Both the position numbers and the translations under genes were made by a program. Positions 14,928 through 28,531 of a DNA stretch of 64,000 nt are shown here, piece after piece. The DNA lies in contig NC_084888.1 of the NCBI RefSeq assembly GCF_958979055.1, positions 4,110,001-4,174,000 on the forward strand, in the 5' to 3' direction. The notes under the pieces were generated by a model, which was not told the origin of the DNA, did not search any database, and was given only the letters and a program-made list of their open reading frames with translations. How positions within the stretch are numbered: position 1 is the stretch's first letter; each line of letters starts with the position of its first letter. This DNA is from Alnus glutinosa (lineage: Eukaryota; Streptophyta; Magnoliopsida; Fagales; Betulaceae).

Positions 14928-15393
14928 TTTATTTTTTTTCTTTTTTTTTCTTCAGTTTTTAGCTCCTGGGCCGATCACTTAAGCCTATAAAGAGTGAGTC
15001 GAGCCAGTAGAATGGTTATCAGAGATTTGAGCCCAGCCCAATACTAGTTGGTGGGCTAACAGATGAGTGAACCAGTGCAAAAATCATCTTCACCGTTTGG
15101 GTTGGGCCTGGACTAGGATTTCTGGGTCCTTAAAATATATCCACCATAGTGAAACCCAGACGGACCAGTTATTCACCAAATGCCTGACTAATTAGGCATA
15201 AATAGTAGAAATGGTCGTTTAAAACCGGAGTAATGCTATAAACTGCATTTTATCTCTTTATTATCCCATAATATTAATACGGCAGTCTAAAGTCTCAGTT
15301 AATCATTAAATCAATCATTGTTAAAAGAAAAAAACAAAAATACAAATACGGTATAAAACATTTATCTTTAAAATATAGATTGTTGCTATGATG

Positions 15394-15552
15394 AGTAATG
15401 TCATAAATTGCATTTTTATCTTACGATGTTGATGTAGATGTCACAACCAACAATTAGATTAATTATTTAAAATAATAATAATAATAAAAGAAAAATATCC
15501 TTGAGACTGTCACGCCAACATTGTGAGATAAAAATGTGATATGTAGCATTTT
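15394..15552. repeat. Short foldback MITE, about 160 bp
   Basis: The left end AGTAATGTCATAAATTGCAT (continuing TTTTATCTTACGATGTTG) pairs imperfectly with the right end, whose reverse complement reads AAAAATGCTACATATCACAT (continuing TTTTATCTCACAATGTTG). A partial relative of the left end lies at about 15231-15275. Confidence 0.45.
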
Positions 15553-16818
15553 TCACCTAAAGTTTACTACAATTTTTATTATTATTTTTTTTTTTACAAA
15601 TTGATATCACAGTCCATGATTGAAGAAATAATTAAATAAAAAAATATTAATTGTTAATTTATTAATTAATGACGAACTTGTGAGCTATATATTTTTAACT
15701 ATTTCACAATTTATGAAAAGTGTAGTTACAACGACTGTAGCACTCCATACACGTGCCAAAAGTATAGTCGTGCATGTTTTCTTGATCCATTTAAGAATTT
15801 GTGACATTAAATATAAAAGAAGGAAGATTAGACAGCACTGAAGAAAGAAAAAATGTTGAGTCCAAGTGGGTTATGATTAAACCAATTAATACGATTGAAT
15901 CGACAGCAAAATATCCGACAAATTGGCACAATCAGATTTTCTTTGTGAACCTAACTACCGTGTTTGATATTTTGTCCATTAGAATTTAGTCTTCTTTGTT
16001 AATTGGACGGTGAATGTTGGAATGTCCAAAGAGTTTTCGGACATTAACACCTCTTGTCAACGTTACTGTGCTCCAGTTCGGGCTTTTCTCCAATGATTTT
16101 GCCCCGAGATATGATATGTTACTACAACTACCTCTTGTCAATCTTATTGTGTTCGATATCGGGCTTTTCTCCAATGATTTTGTCGTGAGATATGATATGT
16201 TGTCACGTCATGACATAAAAATTACAAAATCGTGTAAATGGGTTGGAGATATGATTTTGTAGGGTTTTTTTTTTTTTAAAAAAAAAAAAAAGTTAAAAAA
16301 AAAGTCAGTAATTGTGTCTTTTAGGTGGCAAAACATCATTTCTATTTTGTCCCTTAGTTCCTTTTCAATATATATATAGTGAAAATTTTCTTTATTTTTT
16401 TAAAATAAATAAGATTTTAATTAAAATCAAATATTTTCATATGTGGACATTTATTTTGTGACGGAAAAAAAGTGACACAAAATTACTTATATTCCTCTTA
16501 TGATAATACTATTAATCAAACGTAAGAGAATATATGGTCAAAATTGGAAGTTTTTGAAAAATATAAGATATTTTTTTTATTAGTGTTTGGATCAATTTAT
16601 CCTGTTGGAAGTTGCAACATAACCTATCTTGTTAGAACATCTACAATGGCTTATGCATTTTGTGGCGCCCAATAAAATAAATACGTATGGAATAATGTTA
16701 AGAAAATATTAAAGACATAAAATATCCCTAAAATCATAATAGGTTAGAGTACGGAAGAAGATGGGGGTTTTCATGAAGGAAAACGGTAGATTTTGAACTC
16801 GACAGTGCAATCATCAAG

Positions 16819-19640
16819 TGTAATGCCCGATAAATTAAGTCACGTAAAATAAAGAATAATAATAATATAAAAAAAAATAATAAAAAAAAAGTGATGTCAA
16901 AATGCATGGAATAACTCATTAAAATACTTGATTATAATGTACAAGAATACCCTAGAAAAATGAAAGCGATCGGGACACAAAAACGGATCGAAATTGAACC
17001 AAGTGCATAAACTAGGGTTTTCGCCATATAGAGCTCGGTCGATTGTGAGTGCACAAGGTGCACGTGACCAATGACTAATGACGTGACATAAACATGGGCG
17101 CACAAGTGGGACACGTGTCAGCAAACTCAAAGTCGAAGTTTTGGCCATGTGGCATAATGTGTGTCTTCGAATAAGTTTGATGCCTACCACGTGACATGTG
17201 GTAGAAAAAAGACTGGGCCAACATATATTGTAGGCTCGGTCGACCGAGATGCAAGGCCTATAAATAGGTCAAAAATCCTTCAAAAAAATTCTCACACCAA
17301 CTTTGTTCTCTCTTTCAAAGTTTCGGTTTTAAGGCAAGTTTAAGAGTATTTGTGAGTGTCCTAAAATATTTGGAGAGGTGTGGAGTGGTTGTATGTTCTA
17401 GAAGTTCGAGACATTCATTTCTAAGCGGAGTCACTGAGATATAATTTCTAAAGTTCTAACTTTTATTTTTTTTAACTAGTTGAAATTTTAAATACGTCAT
17501 TGCAATGTCCAAATAAATTGTACATAGATAATGGAGTTAAAGCGCGGCTGTAATGCACAAATTATAATATGCGCCAAAAGTTAGCCTTACTATATTGCAT
17601 TTGTAATGCGTGGATAATTTATATATGTGGCTATGCTACCATTACTAAAAGAATGTTGCGATGCTCGAATAACATTGTAAAATGGTTTAATGTGCTTATA
17701 GTGTAGAAAAGATGCTTGAGTAATAACCATGAATATGATCATGTTATCTTATGAGGTTTTATAAAAAAAAAAAAAGTCTTGAAGTTATTTTTATAAATTC
17801 AAAATAGGTCCGCGTGTGATTGGTTTACATGCGTAAACACGTTGTTATGATGCCCAAATGATATTAAGATAATAACAAAGCTTAAAAGTGATTTTTTTTT
17901 TTAATAATAATAAATAAAATAAAAAACATAGATTTGTCTTTGGTTTTAGAAACAAACACTAGCGACATTTTCAACATGTTAGTTTTGTTGTGTATGCTAT
18001 ATATGCAATACCTAAGGAAATGTGCAATGTAAGAAATGGTCGAAAGATAAAGGTTCATGATAATTTTCAAAATTATTGTCGTTGTTTAGGGTGCCTCGAT
18101 CGACCAAGCTAGTCATTGAAACTTTAGGGTTTCTCAAGAGATGCTTGGGTCAATCCTCAGTCGGCTGAACTTCTGACAGAAAGTTTGATAGGATTTTGGT
18201 GACCTTCGATAGATCCTCAGTTGATCCCATATTGACAAATATTAGTTAGAACAAAGAGAATAAGATTTTATTGAGGTATTTGAGGATCTTAATATTTGTC
18301 TAAGGTTTAAGGTTTTGAGTAAAGATATGAACCTAGTCGTTATAAATGATATAATGCAGTGAAAGTACTAAGTTTGTTTACGGAGGACCATTTCCAGAGA
18401 ATAAACTTAAGTTATAAGTATAAACTTACTAACCTTGCATTATTTTATAAAAGCACGAGATATATGATTCATTGAGCCATGCTATTTTATAACAAATATA
18501 AATGATATTGTGAAACATCTTTACATGCGTGTTAACATGAAAATGTGAATTACAAAGGAAAAATATTTATGAAAATGTTAGGTTTTGAAAGGAAAACAAG
18601 TTTTATGCAACAAAAAAAAAATGTATAAAGTTATGATATTCCATGTGGAAATAAATGACAAAGTATGTGAACGGTATGCAAGTGAAAACTATCGGATAGT
18701 CATGTGGGGGCAATAAGCATAACAAACAATTGGATAGTTGTGTGGGTATAATATGCATGACAAACTCTCAGATAGTTATGTAGGGGTAATATGCATAACA
18801 AAACCCTCAAATAATCATGTGGGGGTAATACACATGACAAAACCCTCTTATTGTTATGCAAGGGCCAAGGGGTAATATGTATGACAAAAATGCGTTCGAA
18901 AATGTGACGATATATGTATTTAAGTGAAATGTACATGAGTTATATGATACGTATTGGTTGGTATTTGAAATGGTGTGTTAAGCATGATATAAATTGTTTT
19001 ATACACTTCATATAACAAGGGTATTGGCGTCATATATGTAGTAAAGAAGGTTCAAAGGAAAATTAAGGAAATTTATGTATATATAAATATATATACAAAC
19101 GTTTCAATGCGAGTGATTATTTTAACAACTATGACATTTTCGTGGCAAATTATATTTTATAAACTCTATAAACTAATAGTTGTTATAAAACTAGTTAGAT
19201 GCATTTTAAAAAAGGGGCTCAAATTATGAATGGTTAGTTTGTGTAAACTTGCTTAGTCGTGCACTCACATATCCGCTTGTGAAATTATTGTTATTTTACA
19301 AATGGTACAGGTGAAGAAGAGAATAAAAATTGATACGCGTGTCTGGTATCTTAACTTTTGTGCTTGAGGCTGACGGGAAGTCTCAATTTTTTTAGAATTG
19401 CTGACTTTTGATAGTTAGTTTATAATATTTTGGATGTGTCGCTTGTGGCACTTTTGATAGATAATTATTAGATACGTGCATTAAGATTTGTAATAATAGT
19501 ATTGATATAAATTTATATAAGTTAAAGTTTATCTAGATATGAAGCTCTGTTATATTTATTTGAGATGAGTTTACGATGTCAAAAAAAAATTAAAAAAAAT
19601 TGTATATGATAATTTTCGGTGCGAGAGTTACTAGGTTATT
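16819..19640 (+). mobile_element. Possible degenerate LTR of a Ty3/gypsy-type element
   Basis: Starts TGTAATGCCCGATAAATTAA, a plausible LTR 5' terminus. It has a promoter-like GCCTATAAATAGG at about 17257-17269, internal tandem repeats (18688-18889) and U5-like sequence near 19300-19400. No gag or pol coding, no PBS and no matching 3' terminus were found, so the end point is a guess and the identity tentative. Confidence 0.3.
18688..18889. repeat. Tandem repeat, about 5 degenerate units of about 39 bp
   Basis: Each unit follows a pattern like GATAGTCATGTGGGGGCAAT followed by A(A/T)GCATAACAAA. The five units are diverged in sequence but evenly spaced. They sit inside the LTR-like block. Confidence 0.75.
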
Positions 19641-22333
19641 ATTTATGTAGTATCTACATATGAAAAATCTAAATATGTTTCACTCGCTACTTGTTAATAA
19701 GTATGAACGCACGTTGTTTGCGTCTACTTCTTCCTCTTAATTCAGTTCCGATGTGTGTGACTTCATCTCATTCCCCCTTTCCCTATTTTTCAAAAAAAAA
19801 GTATGAACACACGTTACACATTTTTTAATGCTTACCCAAATTATAAAAGTATGGTAGATAAATGCATATGGCTTTATTCATTTCTCTTTCCCCATCAAAG
19901 AATAAATATATGCATGCTTGGAAAATAAATTAAAAGAAACTATATAAGAAAATAATAAATAATCAGATGAGACTGCACTTGAAAAGTCATTAATGTTTCT
20001 TTTAAATTAATTATTTTAAAAAAGGAAAGAAAAAAAAAAAAAAAACTCGTTGTGATCAATTGAAATCCAACTCCAGCACGTCTCCTGCTGGCCTCTCCCA
20101 TCCAGACTGGTTTATTTTAAGCTTTCCGTCATTTGACTTTGATGCCGACGTACTCATGTTCACGAGGTCAATCCCAATCACTCTGCGTATAGTTTTCAAC
20201 CTTTTCGTCCGAATAAAACACGCTTCATTACGCTTACCGTACGTCTCCGATCAATCTGTGTGTTTAATTTTGCTCCCCATTCAAAGAATCGGAATAAAAG
20301 TAAGCGGCAAGTTGGGGAGATCGTTGGATATATCACATGCATGTGCTCCTTCGATCTCTTCCAATTCCCGCCTGGTTTTGGTTACTTTGTTAGGGCCAAT
20401 GATGTTTAATTAATAAATCTTAATAAATTTCCATGCAATCCCGTGACTCCTATTTTGGAATTTTACAACCTCTCTTTTTCTCTTGGTTTGGGCTAGCTCC
20501 TTTAACGGGGTTGAAATTACTTCAATTCCCTGGAGCTACCGCAATTAGTGCACCTGCTCCTGCTGTTTTGACTGTGGTCGCCAACTTTTCCTCATCTTCC
20601 CGGCCGTCTGGTGAACACTATTTGACTTCGTTGTCGGAAAAAAAAAAAAAAAAAATGGTAATGGAATTAAATATAAATTGTTGAAAAAAATTATCTTTTA
20701 ACACCCGAGTGAAATTCCCCGTAAACATTAAATAGTGCTAACCATGAGGGGGAAGATGAACCAGTTCATTGTTCTTATACATTGCCATTTGTTTGTTGAG
20801 TGCTGTCGGGGGTAATGGGTATATTTGTTAATTTGTTTTAGAGGGCGGTTTTTGTGTTTTGTTTCATAAATGCGAAAACGGTTTTAACGTTTTGAAGATT
20901 GTTTTGCGTGTTGGGTTGTTAGATATTAATCTTTGACCTGAGAACAAAAAACAAAAAACAAAATTGTTAACAAACATTAACTACAATTTACGAGATACTT
21001 ACTACATTAATTACTAAACAATTAGAATTTAATTACTAAAATCAAAATTTTTTCCCCTTAATTTTTTTTTTTTTTTTAAGTTTCCTCCGAGCCTAAAATT
21101 TTAGTTCCACCCGTGCATATATACTGTATAAGACAATTAATTAGAAAACTCACACACACATGATCATGTGTTTTATAAAAAAATTATAGCACCAAATATT
21201 TCAATTCCCTCGTTTGTTTATTTTCTTTGCGTAGAATATAATGCCATTTTTTTTTCCCCTGAGCAGAATATATGCCATTTGATTAAAGAAAAAAAAAAAA
21301 CAAGAAAACAAAAGGCTCGTTTGTTTGACTAGTACCATGTGGTTTCTTTTGTTTATTTACTGAAGATTCGAGCTTTCTGCATTAACAGAGAGTGATTCTT
21401 GTGCACGCAAAGCAAGCCCATGATCTTGGACAAATGATGACAAGCTTATATGCTAACCTTCCCTTACACCCTTTTTTTGGTTCTTCGATCTATTAAAAAA
21501 CTGCACCGTACAGTCCCACTCTCTACATGCATCATGAATGAGCCATTTTCATGCCATTTTATACAGGAGGCCACCAACTAAGGCATCCAAGGGGCAGAAA
21601 TCAAAATTTGAGATGTTTTAGACCTTTATTAAAAAAAATTAAATTTAATATTATTCGTTCAAGGCTACAACAAGTAAGAGGAAGGGGCTATCTCAAGAGG
21701 AAAATCCAATTGTAAAACAAATTTTCCTTAAATCAAATTAAATTTAGGTAAAAAAAGATCATCATATATATATATATATATATATATGACTTGTTGCTAG
21801 CCATAGGTTAAAACATTCTAAATTAGCCATAACGAATAGTTTTCATTTAGTGTGTTTACAACGTGTATAGGCAATAGAGTCACTATTAAGAGAAAAATAT
21901 CTAACAAAATCAGTTCAACTAATTGAGATTATGCCATAGTTCTGTTGAAAGACAGATCCGATAAAGTGTCACAAATTCAAATGATTTCAAGGACATTAAA
22001 TTAAGAGCGATGAACAAGGTGGAGGATACTTTAGTAAATTAGTATCAAATCTATAACGCTAGTGGGTCTGTGATAGAGAAAGAAGAAAAAAACGAGACAG
22101 TTTTTCAATAAATTGATTTTTTTTTTAAACTAATATATATTTAAAGTACACTTACAAATAATTATATACGGTCGAACGAAACCCAATTTAAAAAAAAAAA
22201 AAAAAAGAGTAAAAAACTTTGTCGAAGCCAAAAAATAAAAAAATAACGGGGATTGAAAAATACCACAAAAGCAATAGACAACCTTAAGAACTACTCTAAT
22301 CAAAGTACAAACCAGTTGCATACACAGAACAAA
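19641..22333. other. Intergenic region, no gene seen
   Basis: Poly-A/T runs (20030-20044, 20639-20655, 21061-21079) and an (AT)n tract (21764-21787). A frame open at about 20060-20413 has no recognisable domain and no ATG-supported conserved start, so it is not called as a gene. Confidence 0.5.
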
Positions 22334-22736
22334 AGTCAACTCTACCGTGCTGTCAATAACTGAATAACTCACCGTTCTTTTTGAACATCAGTCACACAAA
22401 TCGAATGGTTAAACACTTAACAGCGTTGGTTTGACCCGGTGCATTCCCATCTCTTTAACGTTCGTAAGGCGGAAAGACCAGATTAACCTCAACAGGGCCC
22501 CACAACATTCAGAGCAGGTCAATGTCGTGACGCACAACGTTTAGAAAACCAAAAAAGAAAAGAAAAGAAAAAAAAGAAAAGAAAAAGCGTATCATTTTGT
22601 GCACGGTAATCAATAAAGCTTGTCACGTAGTTGGGGGTCTTATTCGCACCTACGGTTTGACGGGGGACGATAGCGTGACAGGCCGGTCACGCCGTGGGCC
22701 AGTAGGGGCTAAAATATAATGGGAAGCTCTTTGACC
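22334..22736 (+). promoter_or_regulatory. W-box cluster upstream of the WRKY gene
   Basis: Four TTGAC(C/T) W-boxes: AGTCAA 22334-22339 and GGTCAA 22517-22522 (minus-strand sites), TTGACC 22431-22436 and TTGACC 22731-22736. W-boxes are the binding sites of WRKY factors, and many WRKY genes are auto- or cross-regulated. A weak TATA-like AAATATAAT lies at about 22712. The regulatory role is inferred. Confidence 0.5.
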
Positions 22737-22833
22737 AGAGACTCCTTTTTATCAATTAATTAACAACGCTTCTTTCTCTCTCTTTTAATTTCTTGTTTCT
22801 CTTTGTTCTGCGGTCTGTGATGGTCTTTGAGAC

Positions 22834-24190
<1,357 letters not shown>

Positions 24191-24350
24191 CTCTTAAGAT
24201 AACCAGCATCCATCATCATCATCATCAGAAAGATCAATCACAATGCTGCAGAGAACAGTAGTAGTTGTAGCAGCACTAGCTGGCTGAGTCAGAACCAACT
24301 CTATCTCGAAGGAGATTAGTGGGTTAGTTCGCTGCCTGTAATATATTGGA

Positions 24351-24352
<2 letters not shown>

Positions 24353-24387
<35 letters not shown>
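24353..24387. repeat. (CT)n microsatellite downstream of WRKY
   Basis: About 17 CT units about 165 bp after the stop, probably in or near the 3' UTR. Confidence 0.8.
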
Positions 24388-24392
<5 letters not shown>

Positions 24393-27300
24393 ACGCTATG
24401 GAATCATTTTAGAAGAGAAAAAAAAAGGAGAAGATGGTGGATTTGGTAATGGATTTCAGTATGAAAAGAAGAAAAAAAAAAAAGGTGGGTTCTATTCTAT
24501 TCTTTTCTATTCTCTTTCTTATTGTATTGATTGCTTTACCTTTGGGTTTGGTCTTGGATGCCTACCTCTTAGACTCTCTTACTTTATTTTCCCATCACCC
24601 GAAGTTTCTCTATGCTTGAATAGTGGTAACGGAGAAAATATTAAAGAAACGAAAGGGACCGGGTCAAAGAATTCGAAAGAAGTGGACCAACATGTCGTGT
24701 TAGGGGCGGTTGACCAAAGCAAACGGGGGGGTTGGCAGTTGCCGGTTGGGACGGCCAATTTAGTGAAGAAGGTGGGTGATGGGTGGGGAAAACGAAAGAA
24801 AGAGAGAGTTTTTAATGCAATTTTGTTGGCTTGTTTGGGTCGTAGGAAAAGGTTGGCTGGATTTGGAGAAATGGTTGGTCCAAAGGGTGTTCAAGCCCAC
24901 TAATCAAATGACAAAGTCAAAATGGGTGGGTGCTGAATTGATAAGTTTCTGCACTGGGAGGGCCCCTCCGCAACGTTCACTTCTTTGTTCTTTGCTTTTC
25001 CTTTGCCTTAACGTCAACCTTGTTATGCACTCGTGGTCCCCCTCCAGTGCTCCATGATTTAATTTATACAAATTCGTCATTCACACATGTGGCTGCGGCC
25101 TCATCATATGATAGAATGTATACCAACGCAAAGCAATTTGGACCATTTGGTATTAGTGGGTGCTTCACATGTAATGAACCGACAACATCTTGCGCCCACG
25201 CAATGTTGTCAAGCCACCACACGCTTTTCAACCCTTAACCCCCTTTTTGGGTTCATATTTTCTATTCAACTAGTGCTGGCTTTTTTCTTTTTTTCTTTTT
25301 TTTTTTTTTTTGAATAATTTTAAAGTTCTTTCTAGTGGTTTTTTTGGTGTTTATCTGAAATGATATAAATGTAATAAAAAAAATTATATTTATGTCCTTT
25401 TGGATGATATAGATATAATTTTTTAATTTTTTTTATTACACTTATGTCATTACAGATGAACACCAGAAAAACACTAAAAAAAAGTTAGAACATTTTTTTT
25501 TTTTTTTTTTAAAGTTTAGGGTTAATTACTTTTTCTTTTTCTTTTTTATATTCTTTAAATAATATCGCAAACAATACTTATGAGTGTATATATATATATA
25601 TGTTGCGTTAATATTATTTAAAAAATAATAATAATAAAAATTAGGAGCTAATCGCGCCATGTGCCACCCATTTGGCCCCTCCTATTTGACCAAAAATGGC
25701 CGGCCAAAGAGTCGCTTATGACGTTGTCAATTATAAACACTTATGGGCTTGTTTGGCAAGTGAAGAAAAATTTTCTCTTTATTTATTTTTTTTTCAAAAA
25801 CAATAAACTTCAAAACATTCTAAATTTATAGCACATTAATAATTTTTTATTACTATTTAAATAAAAAAATTTTACTACAATAGAAATTTTTTTCACTTTC
25901 TCATACAAATTGTTTTGACTTTATATCATATCTATCAATTTTTACTACCATAAAAAAAGATAAATAAATAAAAAATTCAACTCCCACTCCCTTCCCTTGA
26001 CAATGGATATCATCTTACCCTTTATTTCTTGCATGCACAGAAGCACAATGGAGGCTTGCTTCTATGCGAAAAATCTGAAAAAACCTATGTAGGGAAAAGT
26101 ACTTTTTATCTACCGGACCATATTTCTATTTTCTTAACCTGCCCGCAATCGTCGAATCATGAATATGTACTTGGGTGCACAGGTTTGAGAAGCTTGTAAT
26201 TGAAATAATACAAACGACTTATCCACGGGCGGTAGACAAACATGAAGAAACTAGACAGCTTTTGATCAATCAATTTCATGCATTATTGGCCTCATAACAT
26301 GCTGGAAATTGGAAAAAATAGGAAAGACGTGTTTTTTTTTTTTATTTAAAAGAAAGAAAACGAGAAAAGCTTGTGAAAACGGCACTATTTTTCAGTACCA
26401 CGAAAACGATGACTCAGGAGTCATGACAGGTTTTGTTCACATTTTCTTTTTATTAATTATTATGATTGCGATATGGCTTGGCTGCTGTAGACAAAACAAC
26501 GTTACATTTGCTGTAAAAAAATCAACGGTTCAGATTTAACGAAAAATAAATTTTAAACCAAACGACAACGTTTATCACCCAAAAAATACTCACCACCGAC
26601 AATGTCCACTCAAAGTCCAAAGCCACTGTCAGCCATTTTACTGGAGGGATTATTTTGATTTGTGTTTGGTATAAAATGATTTAGTTCATTAAAAAAAAAA
26701 AGCAAAAAAAGATAAAAATAAAAATAATAAAAATAATAAAAATAAAAAGAGAAAGTATCAAAAGAGGTAAAATTTTCACCTATTCATTCAGTTCAACACT
26801 TATGCAATAATGCATTCTCTTTGAGAAGGACTATGACATAATTGTCTATTAACTTAGGCATCAGAAATATCTCCGGCTGACTCACCTTAACAAGAAGCCA
26901 ATATTTTTAGTGACTTAAAATTTTTCTCTGCGTGAAATTAGCCGTGCAGATTTCAACATTATCAATAACCAAGAGAGATTTCAGCATTAAATATTTTTTG
27001 GGCAAAATATGCTAGAGGAGTGGATCCATTCCAACAATTTGTTATTTCAATAAACCATAGTTCCTAATTTTTTAAGTGTTAAATCACCACTTATTTTAAA
27101 AGTTAAAGTTGATAAGAATTAGTAAATTTAATAATTTAATTAGTATTTTAACTCTTTCTTTCATGTGTTGGCTCAAACTTTTCTCAACAAGTGAAATTCA
27201 ACATGTAAAATATTTAACTGAAAACCATGTTAAATTATCACTTATCCAAAAAAGTTTAGACATATAAAAATAAATGAATTTAATTATTTAATTAATATTT

Positions 27301-28486
27301 GGCCACAATTTAAATTGAAATTAAGAAAATTAAGTTTATCAATCATTACTCAAACGTATATTTTTGAGGAGTGCCAGGAAAAGCATTTCAAATATATAAA
27401 TCAGTAGGTGTGAGAGAATTAATGTGAATCCGCAAGGATAAATGATTGATTTCCCATTTAAAGCAATTTATGGGAAAATAGACTTGCTATCGATAAGGTA
27501 ATCTCTCTCTCTCTCTCTCTCTCTCTCCACAATAATTTTTCTTGAATAATACAAGAAGTGGCACAAGTCAATGAAAATCATTGCTATCTTCCAACAAAGA
27601 AAAAAATAGCATAGCGACTTAGCGAGAGCCAATTGAAACTTCAAACTTAAGATAATAGAATAATCACAACACATGATTCCAATTATTTAAGGAAACATCG
27701 TCATACTTTGACTAAATTAGAAATTATAAAAGCAACATGTTCATATCCTTTGAAATTTGTTGGGTCTGTCATAAATAATTCTTTAGATCCTAATCATTAA
27801 TTTTAAATTATATGGTCGAGATTTGGCTACACAAATATTTATAATAATAAAAATGATAAATATTAGATTGGAAAAAGTGACAAATATTTATACTATAAAA
27901 TGTCAAATATTTAATCCATACAACTTTTTAAAAATTTTAGTTCAAAAGCAACACATTAAGACTGCGTTTGGAAGTGCAATTTTAAATCAAGTCGTAGAAA
28001 GACGGAAAAAAATAAAAAAAAAATTAAACGTCATTCTCCCTATCCTTCTTCCACACAATTCTTTAAAAACTAGCAATTAGATTTATAGGAGTAAGACCCA
28101 CAAGGCTGAATGTGTGGGTCATACAGATTTAATTATTTACTTTTTAAAAAAATTGTATGGGAGAAGGACAAATAAAAATTTGCAAAAAAAATATTATCAC
28201 CCAATATTAATGGAGAATAATTCAGAAAATCCTGGAAATAATTCAAAAATCATTTATAGCATTCAAGATGCTTGAGAATAAATTGACTCGTATTTGAAAA
28301 TTCTTTTGAATAACATCAAACATCAATTCGGGCCGAAATCCTTAAATGAAAAAGGCCTAGATGTATGGATATGGGTCAGCGGGTGAGGCCCAAACTTTAA
28401 GCAGCCCTAACTTTGAAAACATAGCGTGAAGCACCAGCACAACCACGTAGTAGCAAACCTCGAAAGCTCGTTCACACTCCTAACCA
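24388..28486. other. Intergenic region, no gene seen
   Basis: AT-rich spacer with a (CT)n tract (27502-27527). A repeat starting GGGCTTGTTTGGCAAG at 25743 is related to 46901-47202, and a GACTGCGTTTGGAAGTG sequence lies at 27960. No conserved coding motif was seen on either strand. Confidence 0.5.
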
Positions 28487-28531
28487 ATGGCGGCGATGGG
28501 CTGCCGTACAGTGCCCACCGTCCGCTCATGA
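28487..28531 (+). promoter_or_regulatory. Possible upstream ORF of the DUS gene
   Basis: A 14-codon frame ([14 protein letters not shown]) whose TGA overlaps the first in-frame ATG of the DUS reading frame in an ATGA arrangement. If transcribed it could dampen translation or favour the internal start at 28600. Transcript extent is unknown. Confidence 0.35.

Noticed and set aside
18688..18889. CRISPR-like array of regularly spaced repeats
   Set aside because: Units are contiguous and all degenerate without unique spacers; this is a tandem repeat in a plant nuclear genome.
20060..20413. Long open frame upstream of the WRKY gene
   Set aside because: It opens at a TTG codon, has no known domain and sits in AT-rich spacer; not supported as a gene.
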